Positions 21,001 through 28,477 of a stretch of DNA of 62,000 bases are shown here, in pieces (the stretch's first letter is position 1; each line of letters starts with the position of its first letter). Source of the DNA: Branchiostoma floridae (taxonomy: Eukaryota; Chordata; Leptocardii; Amphioxiformes; Branchiostomatidae). The DNA is taken from NCBI RefSeq assembly GCF_000003815.2, contig NC_049983.1, positions 17,885,082 to 17,947,081 of the forward strand, read 5' to 3'. The position numbers and the translations under genes were made by a program. Below the pieces are notes generated by a model. The model made no database searches. It worked only from the letters and a program-made list of their open reading frames with translations, and was not told where the DNA came from.

Positions 21001-22412
21001 TGTTTCCCATCTCCAGCCACAGTGTAGACGCCATGGTGATGCACATCGCTCACCAGGGGAAGCTCCTGTACCTGGGGAAGCGGAACAGCTCCGTCGTCGA
21101 GGTTTGGGAGGAGAGTCGCGAGCGCCTCCGCGACAGCATCGACGTCCACCCCATGGTGAAGAAGCACGACCCCAACGTCTCCATCTTCGACACCAGGGTC
21201 AAGTCCTTCATGCTGCAGGCCAGCCTGTCACTGTGGATCGGGACGGGAGGGGGGCATCTCGTGCTGGTGGACGCTCAGACGCACTCGCCACTCGCCGTCA
21301 TCCACCGGCACCTGTCTGCTGTGCGGGCGGTCACTGTGGCGAGGAAACGACAAACCAGTAAGTATTGTTATGTCCCATTTTTAGGACATTTTTATATCAA
21401 CTTTGACTTCCATAATGGCTGTTCTGTTGCCCAGTAACATTATACTTCATTACTTGTCTTTTTGTTGTGGGCTCATGCATATTTCAGTTGATTTTGTAGT
21501 AAGAGTTTATCAAGAAAGTGTTTAATATTTCTCCAACTCTTTGACTAAAGGAAAAGATTTTGTATCTTGTGGTTTTTAAATTAGAAGTCAAAATGATCCT
21601 CAGTTATGCCACTACGTGTAATTTGAAAAATATTGAGATAAATAATCAATGCTTATGTATTTTATTGCTGGATTTCACTGCTCGAAGTTGAGGGTTGTAT
21701 CCCCTCATATCATTATTTGTCAGCATACATGTATATTAAGTTCATTCATCTTGTGCATTGGTTTAAAAGGTATTCCTTTCACACTACTCCACTCTGTGCA
21801 GGACATGGCTTCAAGCCTCTGCCATCAGTGCTGACTGTTGGGATGGGGTTTGTCAAGAGACCTGGACACAGAGTTTACAAGTCAGGTGAGCATAGGCCTA
21901 TCATGATTATATGAGCAAGGTCCTATGATAGGAGTCCAATCATGCAGCAGCACTCACTATTTGTGTATCTTAGATGTGTAAAATATGTGATTGTATAGAC
22001 TTATTAGGACTTCAAATGATGTAAACTGTAACTCTGTTACATATTTTGTCTGACCCTTACCTCTTCCCTCATGACCTCAATGAAAAGCGGCCTGCGGGCT
22101 GACTTGAGCTTTCATGAATAAACATTAAGGTTCAAACAAACCTTGCCACCTTATTCTAAGCTCTCTGATCATTCAGTATGTAGCTGCAAGTGCAATACAA
22201 TACAATACAATACTGCACATTGGTTGCTGTTTGCTATCATTGTAAGGAGTTCTGTGTTGCTCTCTCCTGTGCTAGATGCTGAGTACGGGCACGTCTTGCT
22301 GTGGGACGGAGATTTGCCACGACAGATCAAGTACATGAAGGCTGACGCCAAGAAACGGGCCGAGCTCATGGCGGAGAAAACCAGTCAAATGTTGAAGTCT
22401 CAAAGTTTCTAA
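122..22412 (+). CDS. LRRK2: LRRK (LRRK2-type Roc-COR-kinase-WD40 protein), 3' part of the gene
   Basis: Large multidomain GTPase/kinase, incomplete on the left (ankyrin and LRR exons lie outside). Exons I can join by GT..AG sites and phase: 122-217, 602-744, 1357-1480, 2017-2209, 2975-3071, 3525-3708, 4137-4250, 4594-4727, 5226-5418, 6123-6259, 6605-6851, 7349-7486, 7961-8188, 9027-9125, 9546-9674, 10242-10346, 10633-10839, 18508-18704, 20023-20098, 20471-20637, 21017-21357, 21802-21885, 22276-22412. They sum to 3570 nt in one open frame, about 1189 residues, close to the matching part of human LRRK2. LRRK2 rather than LRRK1 is favoured by the DYG kinase motif, the YRDLKP loop and the C-terminal helix. 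Residues matching human Parkinson sites N1437, R1441, Y1699, G2019 and I2020 keep the healthy residue. Between the kinase and exon 18508 about 25-30 residues of the first WD40 blade are missing, so an exon is probably in the gap at 18137-18236 or unrecognised. Confidence 0.95.
1093..1193. mobile_element. MITE, TIR TAGCCTGGGTACCATCC, 9-bp TSD (copy 1)
   Basis: A 101-bp element in an LRRK intron. The left end reads TAGCCTGGGTACCATCC and the right end carries the inverted GGTACCCAGGCTA. It is flanked by the perfect 9-bp direct repeat accttagaa (1084-1092 and 1194-1202). A 9-bp duplication suggests a Mutator-like transposase source; no coding capacity. Confidence 0.9.
2185..2690 (+). repeat. Minisatellite carrying duplicated LRRK splice donors
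   Basis: About 15 imperfect tandem units of 28-31 bp, core acactgtgtaccacacctg followed by gtcagtactc. Each unit contains the sequence CTG|GTCAGT, a good 5' splice site. The first unit supplies the end of the LRRK exon 2017-2209 and its donor at 2210. Donors in later units are extra copies of the exon end plus donor. The third-unit donor (exon end 2269) lies 60 nt downstream in the same phase and would insert 20 residues. Read-through stops at about 2300. Confidence 0.9.
3241..3524 (+). repeat. Two partial upstream copies of LRRK COR exon 3525-3708 with acceptors
   Basis: Copy A (acceptor AG 3290-3291, exon part 3292-3352) and copy B (acceptor 3396-3397, exon part 3398-3485) repeat the start of the true exon at 3525 and its upstream intron (cttttg..cag preceded by gtcaatcatagctaatttgcat). 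Copy A lacks an internal 27-nt block and runs into TAG. Copy B runs on in the wrong frame. Neither has a donor, so they look like decoy acceptors rather than usable exons. Confidence 0.88.
3525..6851 (+). CDS. LRRK2: LRRK COR domain exons
   Basis: Exons 3525-3708, 4137-4250, 4594-4727, 5226-5418, 6123-6259 and 6605-6851 encode the COR (C-terminal of Roc) dimerisation domain. Recognisable blocks are [20 protein letters not shown] (4137 exon), [11 protein letters not shown] (4594 exon), [16 protein letters not shown] (5226 exon, holding the equivalent of human Y1699) and [11 protein letters not shown] (6605 exon). Phases run 0,0,2,0,2,0 without conflict. COR packs on Roc and transmits the nucleotide state to the kinase. 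Partial extra copies of the first COR exon lie just upstream, and a decayed fragment of the 6123 exon lies near 5860. Confidence 0.92.
5664..5765. mobile_element. MITE, same 9-bp TSD family (copy 2)
   Basis: A 102-bp element with ends TAGCCTGGGCATCATCC and GGATGGTACCCAGGCTA. It is flanked by the perfect 9-bp direct repeat tgacactgt (5655-5663 and 5766-5774). Same family as the elements at 1093 and 35599. Lies in the LRRK intron between COR exons. Confidence 0.92.
5855..5905 (+). repeat. Decayed copy of the 5' edge of LRRK exon 6123-6259
   Basis: The stretch gtttcccttctttcccaaga ctggcttcttccctccaacaggagtac resembles the acceptor and first codons of the true exon (ttgtttcccttctctccccag|actggccccctcc...cagcaggagtac). 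It is mutated and not open. The intron around it shows further repeats (gataagattatctttatta at about 5988 and 6060). Confidence 0.75.
7349..10839 (+). CDS. LRRK2: LRRK protein kinase domain exons
   Basis: Exons 7349-7486, 7961-8188, 9027-9125, 9546-9674, 10242-10346 and 10633-10839, all phase 0. The glycine loop [12 protein letters not shown] is in the first, the VAVK lysine in the second, and the catalytic loop YRDLKPDN in the third. The magnesium loop DYGIS (DYG instead of DFG, as in human LRRK2) and [10 protein letters not shown] are in the fourth, and [13 protein letters not shown] in the fifth. All catalytic residues are present, so an active serine/threonine kinase is expected; human LRRK2 phosphorylates Rab GTPases. 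Decayed partial copies of the 7961-8188 exon follow it at about 8309-8710. Confidence 0.94.
8309..8710 (+). repeat. Three decayed copies of the 3' edge of LRRK kinase exon 7961-8188
   Basis: Around 8325-8412, 8480-8575 and 8620-8710 the intron repeats the end of the exon plus its donor, with the signature aagatgagcagaggtctgca followed by gcagagratagccatgcaggtggg. The first two keep a usable GTGGG donor but have no acceptor and are frame-broken; the third is heavily mutated. Unit spacing is about 150 bp. Confidence 0.85.
9769..9900. mobile_element. Fold-back element, arms CTCCAAGCAGATGTTGG
   Basis: Left arm ctccaaagcagatgttgg at 9771 pairs with right arm ccagcatctgcttggag near 9883-9899. The interior carries a second small inverted repeat around cctaggagtag. 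The same arms occur at 27437-27541, so this is a small MITE family. No coding content. Confidence 0.65.
11345..11660. repeat. Tandem triplication at the 3' end of the nested KEN gene
   Basis: Three consecutive copies of a 90-112 bp unit (aaacttaaggcacat...gactaagtacattgta...ggaaggcttcttaaagctaagactttggaatga). The last copy overlaps the stop codon and final codons of the minus-strand pseudokinase-KEN frame. The other two lie in its 3' untranslated region. Confidence 0.85.
11631..13046 (-). CDS. Pseudokinase-KEN endoribonuclease (IRE1/RNase L-like), C-terminal part
   Basis: Open frame of about 470 residues nested antisense in a 7.7-kb LRRK intron. The kinase-like half has VAVKQF (lysine present), [11 protein letters not shown] (catalytic loop), LTGFGNS where DFG is expected, AKE for APE, and [22 protein letters not shown], a very IRE1-like block. 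The last 90 residues form a KEN ribonuclease domain: [20 protein letters not shown] matches the IRE1/RNase L active-site region, with the Tyr, Arg-Asn and His positions kept, then [12 protein letters not shown]. The loss of DFG suggests a pseudokinase that may still bind nucleotide, as in RNase L. RNase activity is likely (inference). No luminal or transmembrane segment is seen. The frame continues upstream at 13931 if the inserted element is removed. Alternatively an in-frame ATG at 13052, within the element edge, could start a shorter protein. Confidence 0.85.
   Translation of the reverse strand, partial: HHNIHKLRPWQIEREKQVTKKGKVHDSTEESTNFTVIGTNTDHTKWWKSATWGSKLKELSSMKSEQCKIVGPLRMCTDKEFCLRTDKREGINTYLGIMDGKGAVAVKQFDRTNADSVRKCKQELSILAIQGNREHIIRHYHYAREKMYRYLALELPEHTLQEYVQLLKEQNELHSKARLIIHQIVEGLQSLHEGPRPILHRDLCPANVVLNAKLCVKLTGFGNSNILQKEVPIQDYNEGTPCWKAKESLCYSTCSKESDIQATGMLVYFVLSGGLHPYGELDQPHIVEENIKMGQPTGLPLIDDQEARDMIEWMLEDNSAYRPDVNQILNHPFLEQWNNGKRMEFLERVGNQPEVASGKDNSSTLWAINNKCNKTCTCVGDWKNKVDEKLLTESTRPYNQSVGDLLRLIRNVRQHYQELSEELQELVDDKYFLRLFPSLVVHIYKILRKRALADGSWAKRKSLQRYFIPKS
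13047..13932. mobile_element. TA-flanked inverted-repeat element inside the KEN gene (copy 1)
   Basis: An 884-bp element between TA dinucleotides (13047-48 and 13931-32). The ends are imperfect 24-bp inverted repeats containing the perfect 13-mer CATAATACCGGTA (13060-13072) and its complement (13907-13919). No coding region of its own is visible. It is about 97% identical by eye to 18924-19811. TA duplication fits Tc1/mariner-type or related integration. On the minus strand the end reads CCG|GTACGT, a good splice donor. Confidence 0.92.
13931..15031 (-). CDS. N-terminal part of the pseudokinase-KEN gene, duplicated helical domain
   Basis: Open frame of 367 codons up to the element. The first ATG in frame is at 14938 (protein starts [11 protein letters not shown]). 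The frame stays open upstream through [14 protein letters not shown] to about 15090, so an earlier exon or start may exist. It holds two copies of an unrecognised helical domain. Counted from 15031 they lie at residues about 60-150 and 288-367, and share a pattern I..LN.A...K.WE.L.....TS.Y.(K/C)C...(I/V)M..QFS..F, then about 25 residues later KKTL.D. They are joined by a polar, Ala/Glu-Pro and basic linker. No ankyrin repeat or signal peptide is seen. The element cuts the second copy inside its last helix. Function unknown; position before a pseudokinase-KEN module suggests a sensor or dimerisation role (inference). Confidence 0.7.
15095..15795. mobile_element. Inverted-repeat element with GGAGGGCCATTGAAA motifs
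   Basis: Bounded by agggctggtgcac at 15095 and the inverted tgcaccagccct near 15780-15791. The interior repeats ggagggccattgaaaaa several times and the block caaaatttgcccc...gcatttcagagggtca twice (about 15226-15275 and 15430-15480). Non-coding. It abuts the 5' end of the nested minus-strand gene. Confidence 0.6.
15856..16008 (-). CDS. Possible C-terminal exon, unrecognised
   Basis: Minus-strand frame of 50 codons plus TAA. It begins right after an acceptor-like CTTAG (16010-16009) and reads [18 protein letters not shown] onward to a serine/threonine-rich end. The composition looks protein-like, but no upstream partner exon is identified; LINE debris lies just upstream. It could be a remnant of an older gene. 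Confidence 0.25.
   Translation of the reverse strand, partial: SLEFFNLVHKSENCCKLVPSYKTLIDKLLSSVPTERLTARSSKTQRTFFL
16226..16478 (-). pseudogene. LINE reverse transcriptase fragment, frameshifted
   Basis: Two overlapping minus-strand frames together resemble a non-LTR retrotransposon RT core: [16 protein letters not shown] in one, then [14 protein letters not shown] and [19 protein letters not shown] in the other. At least one frameshift is present. It is a short inactive fragment inside the LRRK intron. Confidence 0.75.
17127..17354 (+). pseudogene. LINE ORF2 C-terminal fragment
   Basis: The plus-strand frame ends with [16 protein letters not shown], resembling the conserved C-terminal end (FFPRTIxxWNxLP) of many LINE ORF2 proteins. 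It is truncated at both ends and not a host exon of LRRK. Orientation is opposite to the RT fragment at 16226. Confidence 0.6.
18137..18236. other. Assembly gap (100 N)
   Basis: Exactly 100 Ns, usually a placeholder of unknown true length. It lies in the LRRK intron where a WD40 exon is expected but not found. Confidence 0.99.
18508..22412 (+). CDS. LRRK2: LRRK WD40 domain exons and C-terminus
   Basis: Exons 18508-18704, 20023-20098, 20471-20637, 21017-21357, 21802-21885 and 22276-22412 encode WD40 blades and the C-terminal helix. Blocks matching human LRRK2 are [32 protein letters not shown] and [14 protein letters not shown]. The final exon carries a WD-like strand, then a basic helix [13 protein letters not shown] and a TAA stop at 22410-22412. 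Human LRRK2 likewise ends with a helix that lies along the kinase. The first blade is incomplete because the preceding exon is not visible; the N gap in the same intron is the likely place. A decayed copy of the 3' edge of the 20471 exon sits near 20872-20930. Confidence 0.9.
18924..19811. mobile_element. TA-flanked inverted-repeat element (copy 2)
   Basis: An 888-bp near-identical copy of the element at 13047-13932, in the same orientation, inserted in the LRRK intron between exons 18508-18704 and 20023-20098. TA dinucleotides bound it (18924-25 and 19810-11). Beyond these, the flanks differ from those of copy 1, which fixes the element borders. Confidence 0.92.
20872..20930 (+). repeat. Decayed copy of the 3' edge of LRRK exon 20471-20637
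   Basis: The segment aactgtcagcctggagaacc...gtggaatagagctggaaaat...agtcagggcttaattctcac mirrors the end of the exon and its donor flank (actgtcaacctggagaaact...cgcagctggaaaac...gtcaggggtcaattctcatg). It contains a stop and is not usable. Confidence 0.8.
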
Positions 22413-24580
22413 CTATGCAAACATCCTGTCTATTAAATTCAGAAGGATGACAGCTAAGACATGTTTCCCAATCTCAACCTTTTATTCAGAGAGTCTTCAT
22501 CATTGTATCTTAGGAAGTGCGGTACCACTCTTTGTCATTCTGATGAAGACTTTCTGAATAAATGAGTGAAATAGGCAATCGTTTTGTCTCAGTTGTTATC
22601 CTTCTGACACCAAATTGACCATGCAACAATCCTGTGTTCGTTTGTGTACAACATACTAGATTGTCTTCATTTTGTGTGTATGTACAACAAGCGGAAGCAC
22701 CGTGCCTATGAAAACAAATCATGGCTTTGAGAACAATCCCTTTATAAGGATGGTAATTGTACAAGCAATGTTGTATATAACTAATTTTAATGCTTGTATG
22801 AATCAAGGAGCTTTTATGAATGAATTACCTTCATTGACCTCCGTCCATTTTCAATCAGAATGTCACTAGTATTACCAGTAGCAGCCTGTCAGATCTAGAT
22901 CTAGATATGTAAATTTGAAAAACATGTTGATTGATCAGGGAGTAATGTACAGCTTTGTTGAAAAGTTGTTGAAACGTTTGTGGAAAAGTGTAAGTTTTGT
23001 ACTCCAAGCGGTTACGGTCAATGGTCAGTGAAAATGATTGGCTGCAGTAGGCACTGGAAAACATGATGTTGCTGTTTTTTGTATTATCGAATGCTACAAA
23101 ATCTACAATAACGCACAGAACTGAACTGAACTGATGGTTTGATTCATGAAGGCGATTGTTTTCAGGTTTTGACTGCTCAAATTTTGTCAGCATGTACATG
23201 TCAGTAATAGGAGAGTCTCGGGTTTCATAATGAAACTGGTATGTAGCAAATGTGACTTAAGAGAAGTTGTGTGGGATGTTGAAAGTTAGTGTCTGACATT
23301 GGTCTGTTCCTGACATTGATCCATCATATCTTAACAAGTCATCGCTCTGTTGTTTTTCTCAAAACTTCAGCCTGCTACGGTAGCAGTTTGGCGTATTTGT
23401 TATGGCCTGTGTCTCTTATCTTTCTAGATTTTATAAAATGATGGTTCAATGTCAACAATAGATCAATGTCAGGTGTGCTTAGGTTCTAGAGTGGCTAGAG
23501 TTAAGATGATTGTGTAGGAGAGTTAAGAAAGACAACATCAGCGAGGTCAGAAAGAACAACAATTTGGCATTGTTCAGGAAGTTCCATTTTAAGTATTTGA
23601 GCGGGTAGACCATTTTTTAATGTCATTTTTTAACATCAGTGGTTGACATACCTGTTCCCTTCTGTGTTATTAATTTTCTTTTTTTTGCCCTTTCATGTAC
23701 TAAAATTTTCTTGTCACCCCCCACCCAGCTTGCAAATGGAACGACCCTCAAACTGAGCCTGGGTTTGCTAGTTGGTGAGAGCAAGGAGGTTTATAATATA
23801 CAGAGATAACCTCCTTGGTGAGAGACAGTATTGGGTGTGAAGGTGTTGTAGGTCAAAGAATAGAAAGGCAGTGGAATGTAGAATTCAAAAGACAATGTGT
23901 TTGCCGACAATGAGAAAGTCTATTACATTTTGTAGTAAGAGCAATCTTTGTGAAAAGTTATGTACATGCATATGCATTTGGTGTAGACTCACTTTGCTCC
24001 TGCTAACAATTAAGCTTGTCATTTATGTCAGTTAAATGGAAGCTGCAAAATGCAGCTGATTAGCTTTGAAGGTGATGTTAGTAGCATACACGCAGAGGGC
24101 AATCTTTTATTGATGTTTTAGCATCTCCTGTAAGTATGTGAATTCCAGTTTTTGATTCTGAGTCTTTTCAAATATAGGATTGTTGCAGCATATTGAATGT
24201 ACATGTATAATAGATAATCTATATGCCTGTTGTCAAGCACACAAGTGTAAATAGTAACATTTTCTTGCAGCAATGTCCAAAAGAGATTCAGAAACATATT
24301 TTTGCTTTTACGTGCAGATAAGAATTCTCAGATATGTACATAGAGTAATGTGGAGCATGTTTTCACGCATGACAAGCTTGCTATTGAAATGCCTTAATGC
24401 AATAGAAAACCCCACCCATTGTAAAGTTAAGGAAAGGTCCTTTTTGGCGTGGGATAACTAATATAATATGGTATTGTGGAAAACTAATGATGTTTTATAT
24501 GCACGAATGTTGATAATTCAGAATGTTTTTAAAATTATTTTGCTGAATGGAAGTGTAAAATAAACAAGTTGTGTTATATG
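22413..24580 (+). other. LRRK 3' untranslated region
   Basis: No open coding region follows the LRRK stop. A canonical AATAAA at 24559-24564, followed by a GT-rich stretch, is the most likely polyadenylation site, implying a 3' UTR of about 2.1 kb. A short hairpin with arms aaggaggtt/aacctcctt lies at 23784-23815. Confidence 0.55.
22440..22607. repeat. Long imperfect hairpin in the LRRK 3' UTR
   Basis: Inner arms 22481-22502 and 22541-22562 pair over 22 bp with one mismatch. Outer segments 22441-22460 and 22587-22606 (agaaggatgacagctaagac and its near complement) also pair with a few mismatches. The whole is an approximately 80-bp-arm fold-back, probably an old inverted transposon pair or MITE. 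Confidence 0.75.
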
Positions 24581-24590
24581 GTGAAAGTAA

Positions 24591-25129
24591 TTTGTATAAA
24601 GTTTGTAAAAGAAGTCAGGACAGAAATTTCAAGAAAGTCAATACAAACATAATTGCTGTTGAGTTTTATTCATAATTCTAAGCTTTATTAAAGTTAACAA
24701 ACATACTTAAACGCCACTCTTTGAACTGTAAACTACAGTACATCCAGAATGTCAACAAACTTACTGCTCCAAGGAATTTGAATGATGTTCAATAGTATAT
24801 GGACCCTCTCTCTTGCTTTCCCCATAGTCCAACAAATAAAACAATACCCCGCCATCTATTGCGTTGTTATCTTCTTGTTCTTTCGATTAAGGCAGCCACC
24901 TTCAACTAACTGAAGATTATGCTGCCTGTTCTATGGATTCAACCAGTTATTTCACCTTCAAACCAATAAACTTTGTTTAGTAATGTGGATGATGTGTATC
25001 CTAGTATCCCGTGGTACAGCAACGCCCTCTATTGAGTATTGTATCGACACAATTAACGCAACAATGCCCTGCTTTTCAAACATGAATCACTAGGCGGCGC
25101 TTCCATTGTTCAACTCACCATGTCGTCTC
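24591..25129. other. Intergenic, LRRK to SMKR1
   Basis: No coding or RNA gene seen. Mostly AT-rich sequence without repeats that I recognise. Confidence 0.5.
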
Positions 25130-25256
25130 CTGGGAGATGACCTTTCCTTATTTGGGCGGCAATTAAGCACGCAACACGCTAATAACTCCCGACGGGATTT
25201 CTGCGGGTTAGCTTCGACAGGAGGGCTGCAAATCAGGAGAGCTCAGAGATCAACAG
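25130..25256 (+). promoter_or_regulatory. Putative SMKR1 promoter and non-coding first exon
   Basis: A more GC-rich stretch ends with agatcaacag|gtgtgt, a plausible donor at 25257. It would splice to the acceptor at 27617-27618. The exon start cannot be placed. It contains no long frame. Weak call based on the donor and base composition only. Confidence 0.3.
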
Positions 25257-27618
25257 GTGTGTTGCTATGACCATGACATTTTTAAAGTCTTTTCGGAGGA
25301 ATTGTCATAATTGAGTTCTTTTGCAGCCAATGGTTCCAGACTGGTGGTTTGGAGCGTCCAGTAACATCGGAACTGTGTTGTATGTAAACACGGTTTGTTA
25401 CACTTGGTACCGGCTTCTGCTGATTAAAATGGCAAAGAAAAGCTTAATAATCATTCTAGCACCAGAGGAACTTTTGTAGATTTTGTAAATACCGTGTAAC
25501 ACACTAACAGCGCATGTGCATTGCTACTTTTTACAAAACAATCGCATCGAGAAGAAGGAAATGTTTGTTGTGGTCTGTATCCAAGTCCAAATCACTTCCG
25601 GAACTTGCTAACGATTCTGTCAGAATACCTAAACTTTGTTTGAAGGGTCGGTTGCTAGGGACGACAAGCCAGGATAAGACATGAGAACGGGATTAAGAAG
25701 AGCTAATCTCCAGATGGTTTAACATCTTCAACCTGAGAGTTTTAATGCCGAGAAACTCCACTTCATTGTTGCGGAAATGTTGCTTTTATTCCACAATGGC
25801 CTCTGTCTTATTTCAGTGCATTGATAATAACAACTTTGTATCCAACCACCATTATAAAAATTAATTCATACCTAATAAACTCGTCCTAGACTGAAGCGAA
25901 GTAATTTGTTGTAATTCTATAAGACAAGTGTAACAAAAGTGCTTTGTTGTAACATTTGGTGCCCATGACATTTGTATCTATGTAAACTGTATCCCCTAAC
26001 GTTAAATATTTACTGTAGCTACCGCAGTATTTTGTCATCTATGAACTAGAAACTGTGAGAAACTTTGAAAGGCTGGCAGGTGGGGGTGAATTTACCTGTG
26101 AGAGGTGTATGCTTTGGTCTTGAGTTTCTTACTGTGTGGCTAAAACGATTTATGGTAACCAAAGCTTTAAAGATCCCTTTGAATTGTAACCATTTCCATT
26201 CAAAATGGCAACAACACAGAGAATTTTAATCCCTCCAGCCACACAAGTGAGCGATTCAACTGACTTATGTTACTTCAAATTATCCAGTGTAGTAAAATGG
26301 ATTTAAAGAACACAAATTTTTTGAATATGTTTCTGGAAAGAAAAAAGATTCCCTGACAGTCTGATAAAACTTTTAAGTCAGCTGGAAAACAGTTTACAAG
26401 CCCCTTTGATATGAAAGGTCACATTTCTCAGGGCTTCCAAAGACAACTTCTAAACTTAGCATGTACCAAAATGGCTTCTTGGCATTCTCAGTAGCTCTGT
26501 CAATGGATGAAATTCACAATACCAGACCCCGGGCAACTAAAGAAAACGTTGAAAAGAGACAGTGCGAAATGTCACGCTCTTGACAAAGGCTGACCCATGA
26601 CCCGGTGACTTGGGATGAATGAAGAAGTAACCCAAGTGGTGCACAGCTGATTGTGTTACTTTCTTAAGGTCAGCCCAAGTCCTATTCAAAGGAAATAGTT
26701 AAGGGCTCTGGAAAAACGAACAAGGAGCCACACCTGTTCCTCAAGTACCGGGTTAAAACAATCAGGATGTCTTTTTGTTCCCTCGAGAATGCTTCGACTG
26801 TTTGTCTGAAACATTCAGATTTTCTATTATGTCGGCACACCTGTTTATGTTTAAGCCTATAAACTTCCAAGGTAACCAATAAATATTAGTTTCACACAGA
26901 CTCTCATTTAGTGCATAGAGTTAATGAGTCTGAGTAGTTGCTGTTTCTTTAGTGGTTGAAAACATATAAGCCAGAATGGGGTAAGAATTTGGTGAAAGAG
27001 TTAGGCGGTGGGGTATGATCTACATTATGAGGCCAACCTTTGCAGAACTTCATTTTTGTTGATCAAGCAAGACAATTAGAGTAATCAGCAATAATGTTTC
27101 ATCATTTTGTGTTGTAGTATGGTGGAATCAAAGAATTACAATTGCCTAATTTTGTCTAATGAGTGTTCCATGAATGAATGGGTATCTATATATATATCAT
27201 CTATAGTATTCAAAATCTGCAGTTGAGTCCGGCTATTATAAGACACCAGAGTAATAAAAGTGACAACAGGACATAAAGGATGCAAAGGTCAGAACTGATG
27301 TTCACAACATAGAAAATAAAAACTTGTCAAACATGTGGACAGAACTGGGGCAACCAAAACTGTACTACATTTTCTAGGTGTAGGTACATAAGATTTCACA
27401 ATGTATAATGTTACAAATGTATGTAACAGCTCCCCTATTCCAAGCAGATGTTGGTGTAGAAAAATGTTTTCTGACAACCTATTTTTTTGGGCAGTCCTTT
27501 TATTTTCCACATGATTTTCTACTCCAATATCTGCTTGGAGATTGGAAGAACACCTTTATGATAGAATGATAAAATATATGCATGGTTTTTACAATTCTAT
27601 CTTTTACTTTTCACCCAG
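25257..27618 (+). other. Intron-like or intergenic stretch before SMKR1 exon 2
   Basis: 2.4 kb without a supported gene. Contains a fold-back element at its right end (27437-27541) and a short TA run near 27188. Nothing else recognised. Confidence 0.4.
27437..27541. mobile_element. Fold-back element, second copy of the CCAAGCAGATGTTGG family
   Basis: Arms ccaagcagatgttggtgtag (from 27438) and the inverted ctactccaatatctgcttgg pair with three mismatches over 24 bp around a 56-bp centre. Same arms as the element at 9769. Confidence 0.7.
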
Positions 27619-27754
27619 GTGTTGGAAATGACCCACCGGCATATAGCCTGACCAGCTCTAGGGATTGTGGGATACATGATTGGGGATTCCTTACCTACGC
27701 AGCAGGGAGCCCACAGCCTCAGGACCAGATAGCCGCCATCATTAGTGTATCATC

Positions 27755-28477
27755 ATGGTAAGACTTACTCTCCAAGCTCAGTCTGATTTTTGACGTTTAT
27801 TTAGGCATTTTTATTGGGCTTTCTATTTTGCGTAGACAAGTGTCATAGTCTGTATAGACTTTGTACAGTTTTGTTGGGCCATCAACAAAACGGTCATCAT
27901 CATGATATTGGAATGTAAAATGATTGTCTACTTTCAAGTCAGACTATTCTGCTGGGATGACATGATCAGAGGAGTGGACTGAAGCTAAAATAGAATAGAT
28001 ACGAGGCTAGTATGTGTAACGCAAACTCTGCTGTTCAGGGCTGTAACTGCCCCCAGGCTGCTATAAGCGATATTTAATCAGACTATGAGGCTTGGATAAA
28101 AAAAAAGAATGTTAAGATTTTTCTGATGTGCCTATACCACCTTTTTCTGATCATTTCTATTTGCCTTCCAGCCTGGGAAGAAAGGGAGGAAGGGGACGAC
28201 CAGCGGGAAGGTCAAGCCTCGCAAAAAGGGGCGGAGTCGGTCGGCCAGCGGCAAGAAGGGAAAGAAGAAGGGGAAACGTTCGGCCAGTTTGTCGCCCATT
28301 CGGAGCAAGTCCGCGGGGGACGTGGACATTATGAGCCCCGCCGCCATGGAAAATGGATACTACATAGCCCACAATGCACCGCACTTCCTAGAACTGAGAG
28401 GATTTGGGTGGTCTGGGGCGAAGTCTGCCAAGGGCAAGAAAGGAAAAGGGAAGAAAGGGAAGAAGAAAAAGAAGTGA
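27755..28477 (+). CDS. SMKR1: SMKR1-like small lysine-rich protein
   Basis: CDS join 27755-27757 and 28172-28477, 102 residues. The ATG is the last codon of the upstream exon (27619-27757, otherwise 5' UTR), directly followed by the donor gtaaga; the next exon starts CCT GGG AAG (protein MPGKKGRKG). This matches human SMKR1, which begins [10 protein letters not shown]. The conserved core [20 protein letters not shown] then [13 protein letters not shown] aligns with the human VDILSPAAMLNLYYIAHN and LHLRGFHWPGA, flanked by lysine-rich tails. The protein is longer than the human one through an expanded basic N-terminus. Function is poorly known; the extreme basic charge suggests nucleic-acid or tubulin contact (inference). 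It lies next to NRF1, as in human. Confidence 0.9.

Noticed and set aside
28132-28384. Antisense frames over SMKR1 exon 2
   Set aside because: Mirror of lysine-rich codons; the plus frame matches SMKR1.
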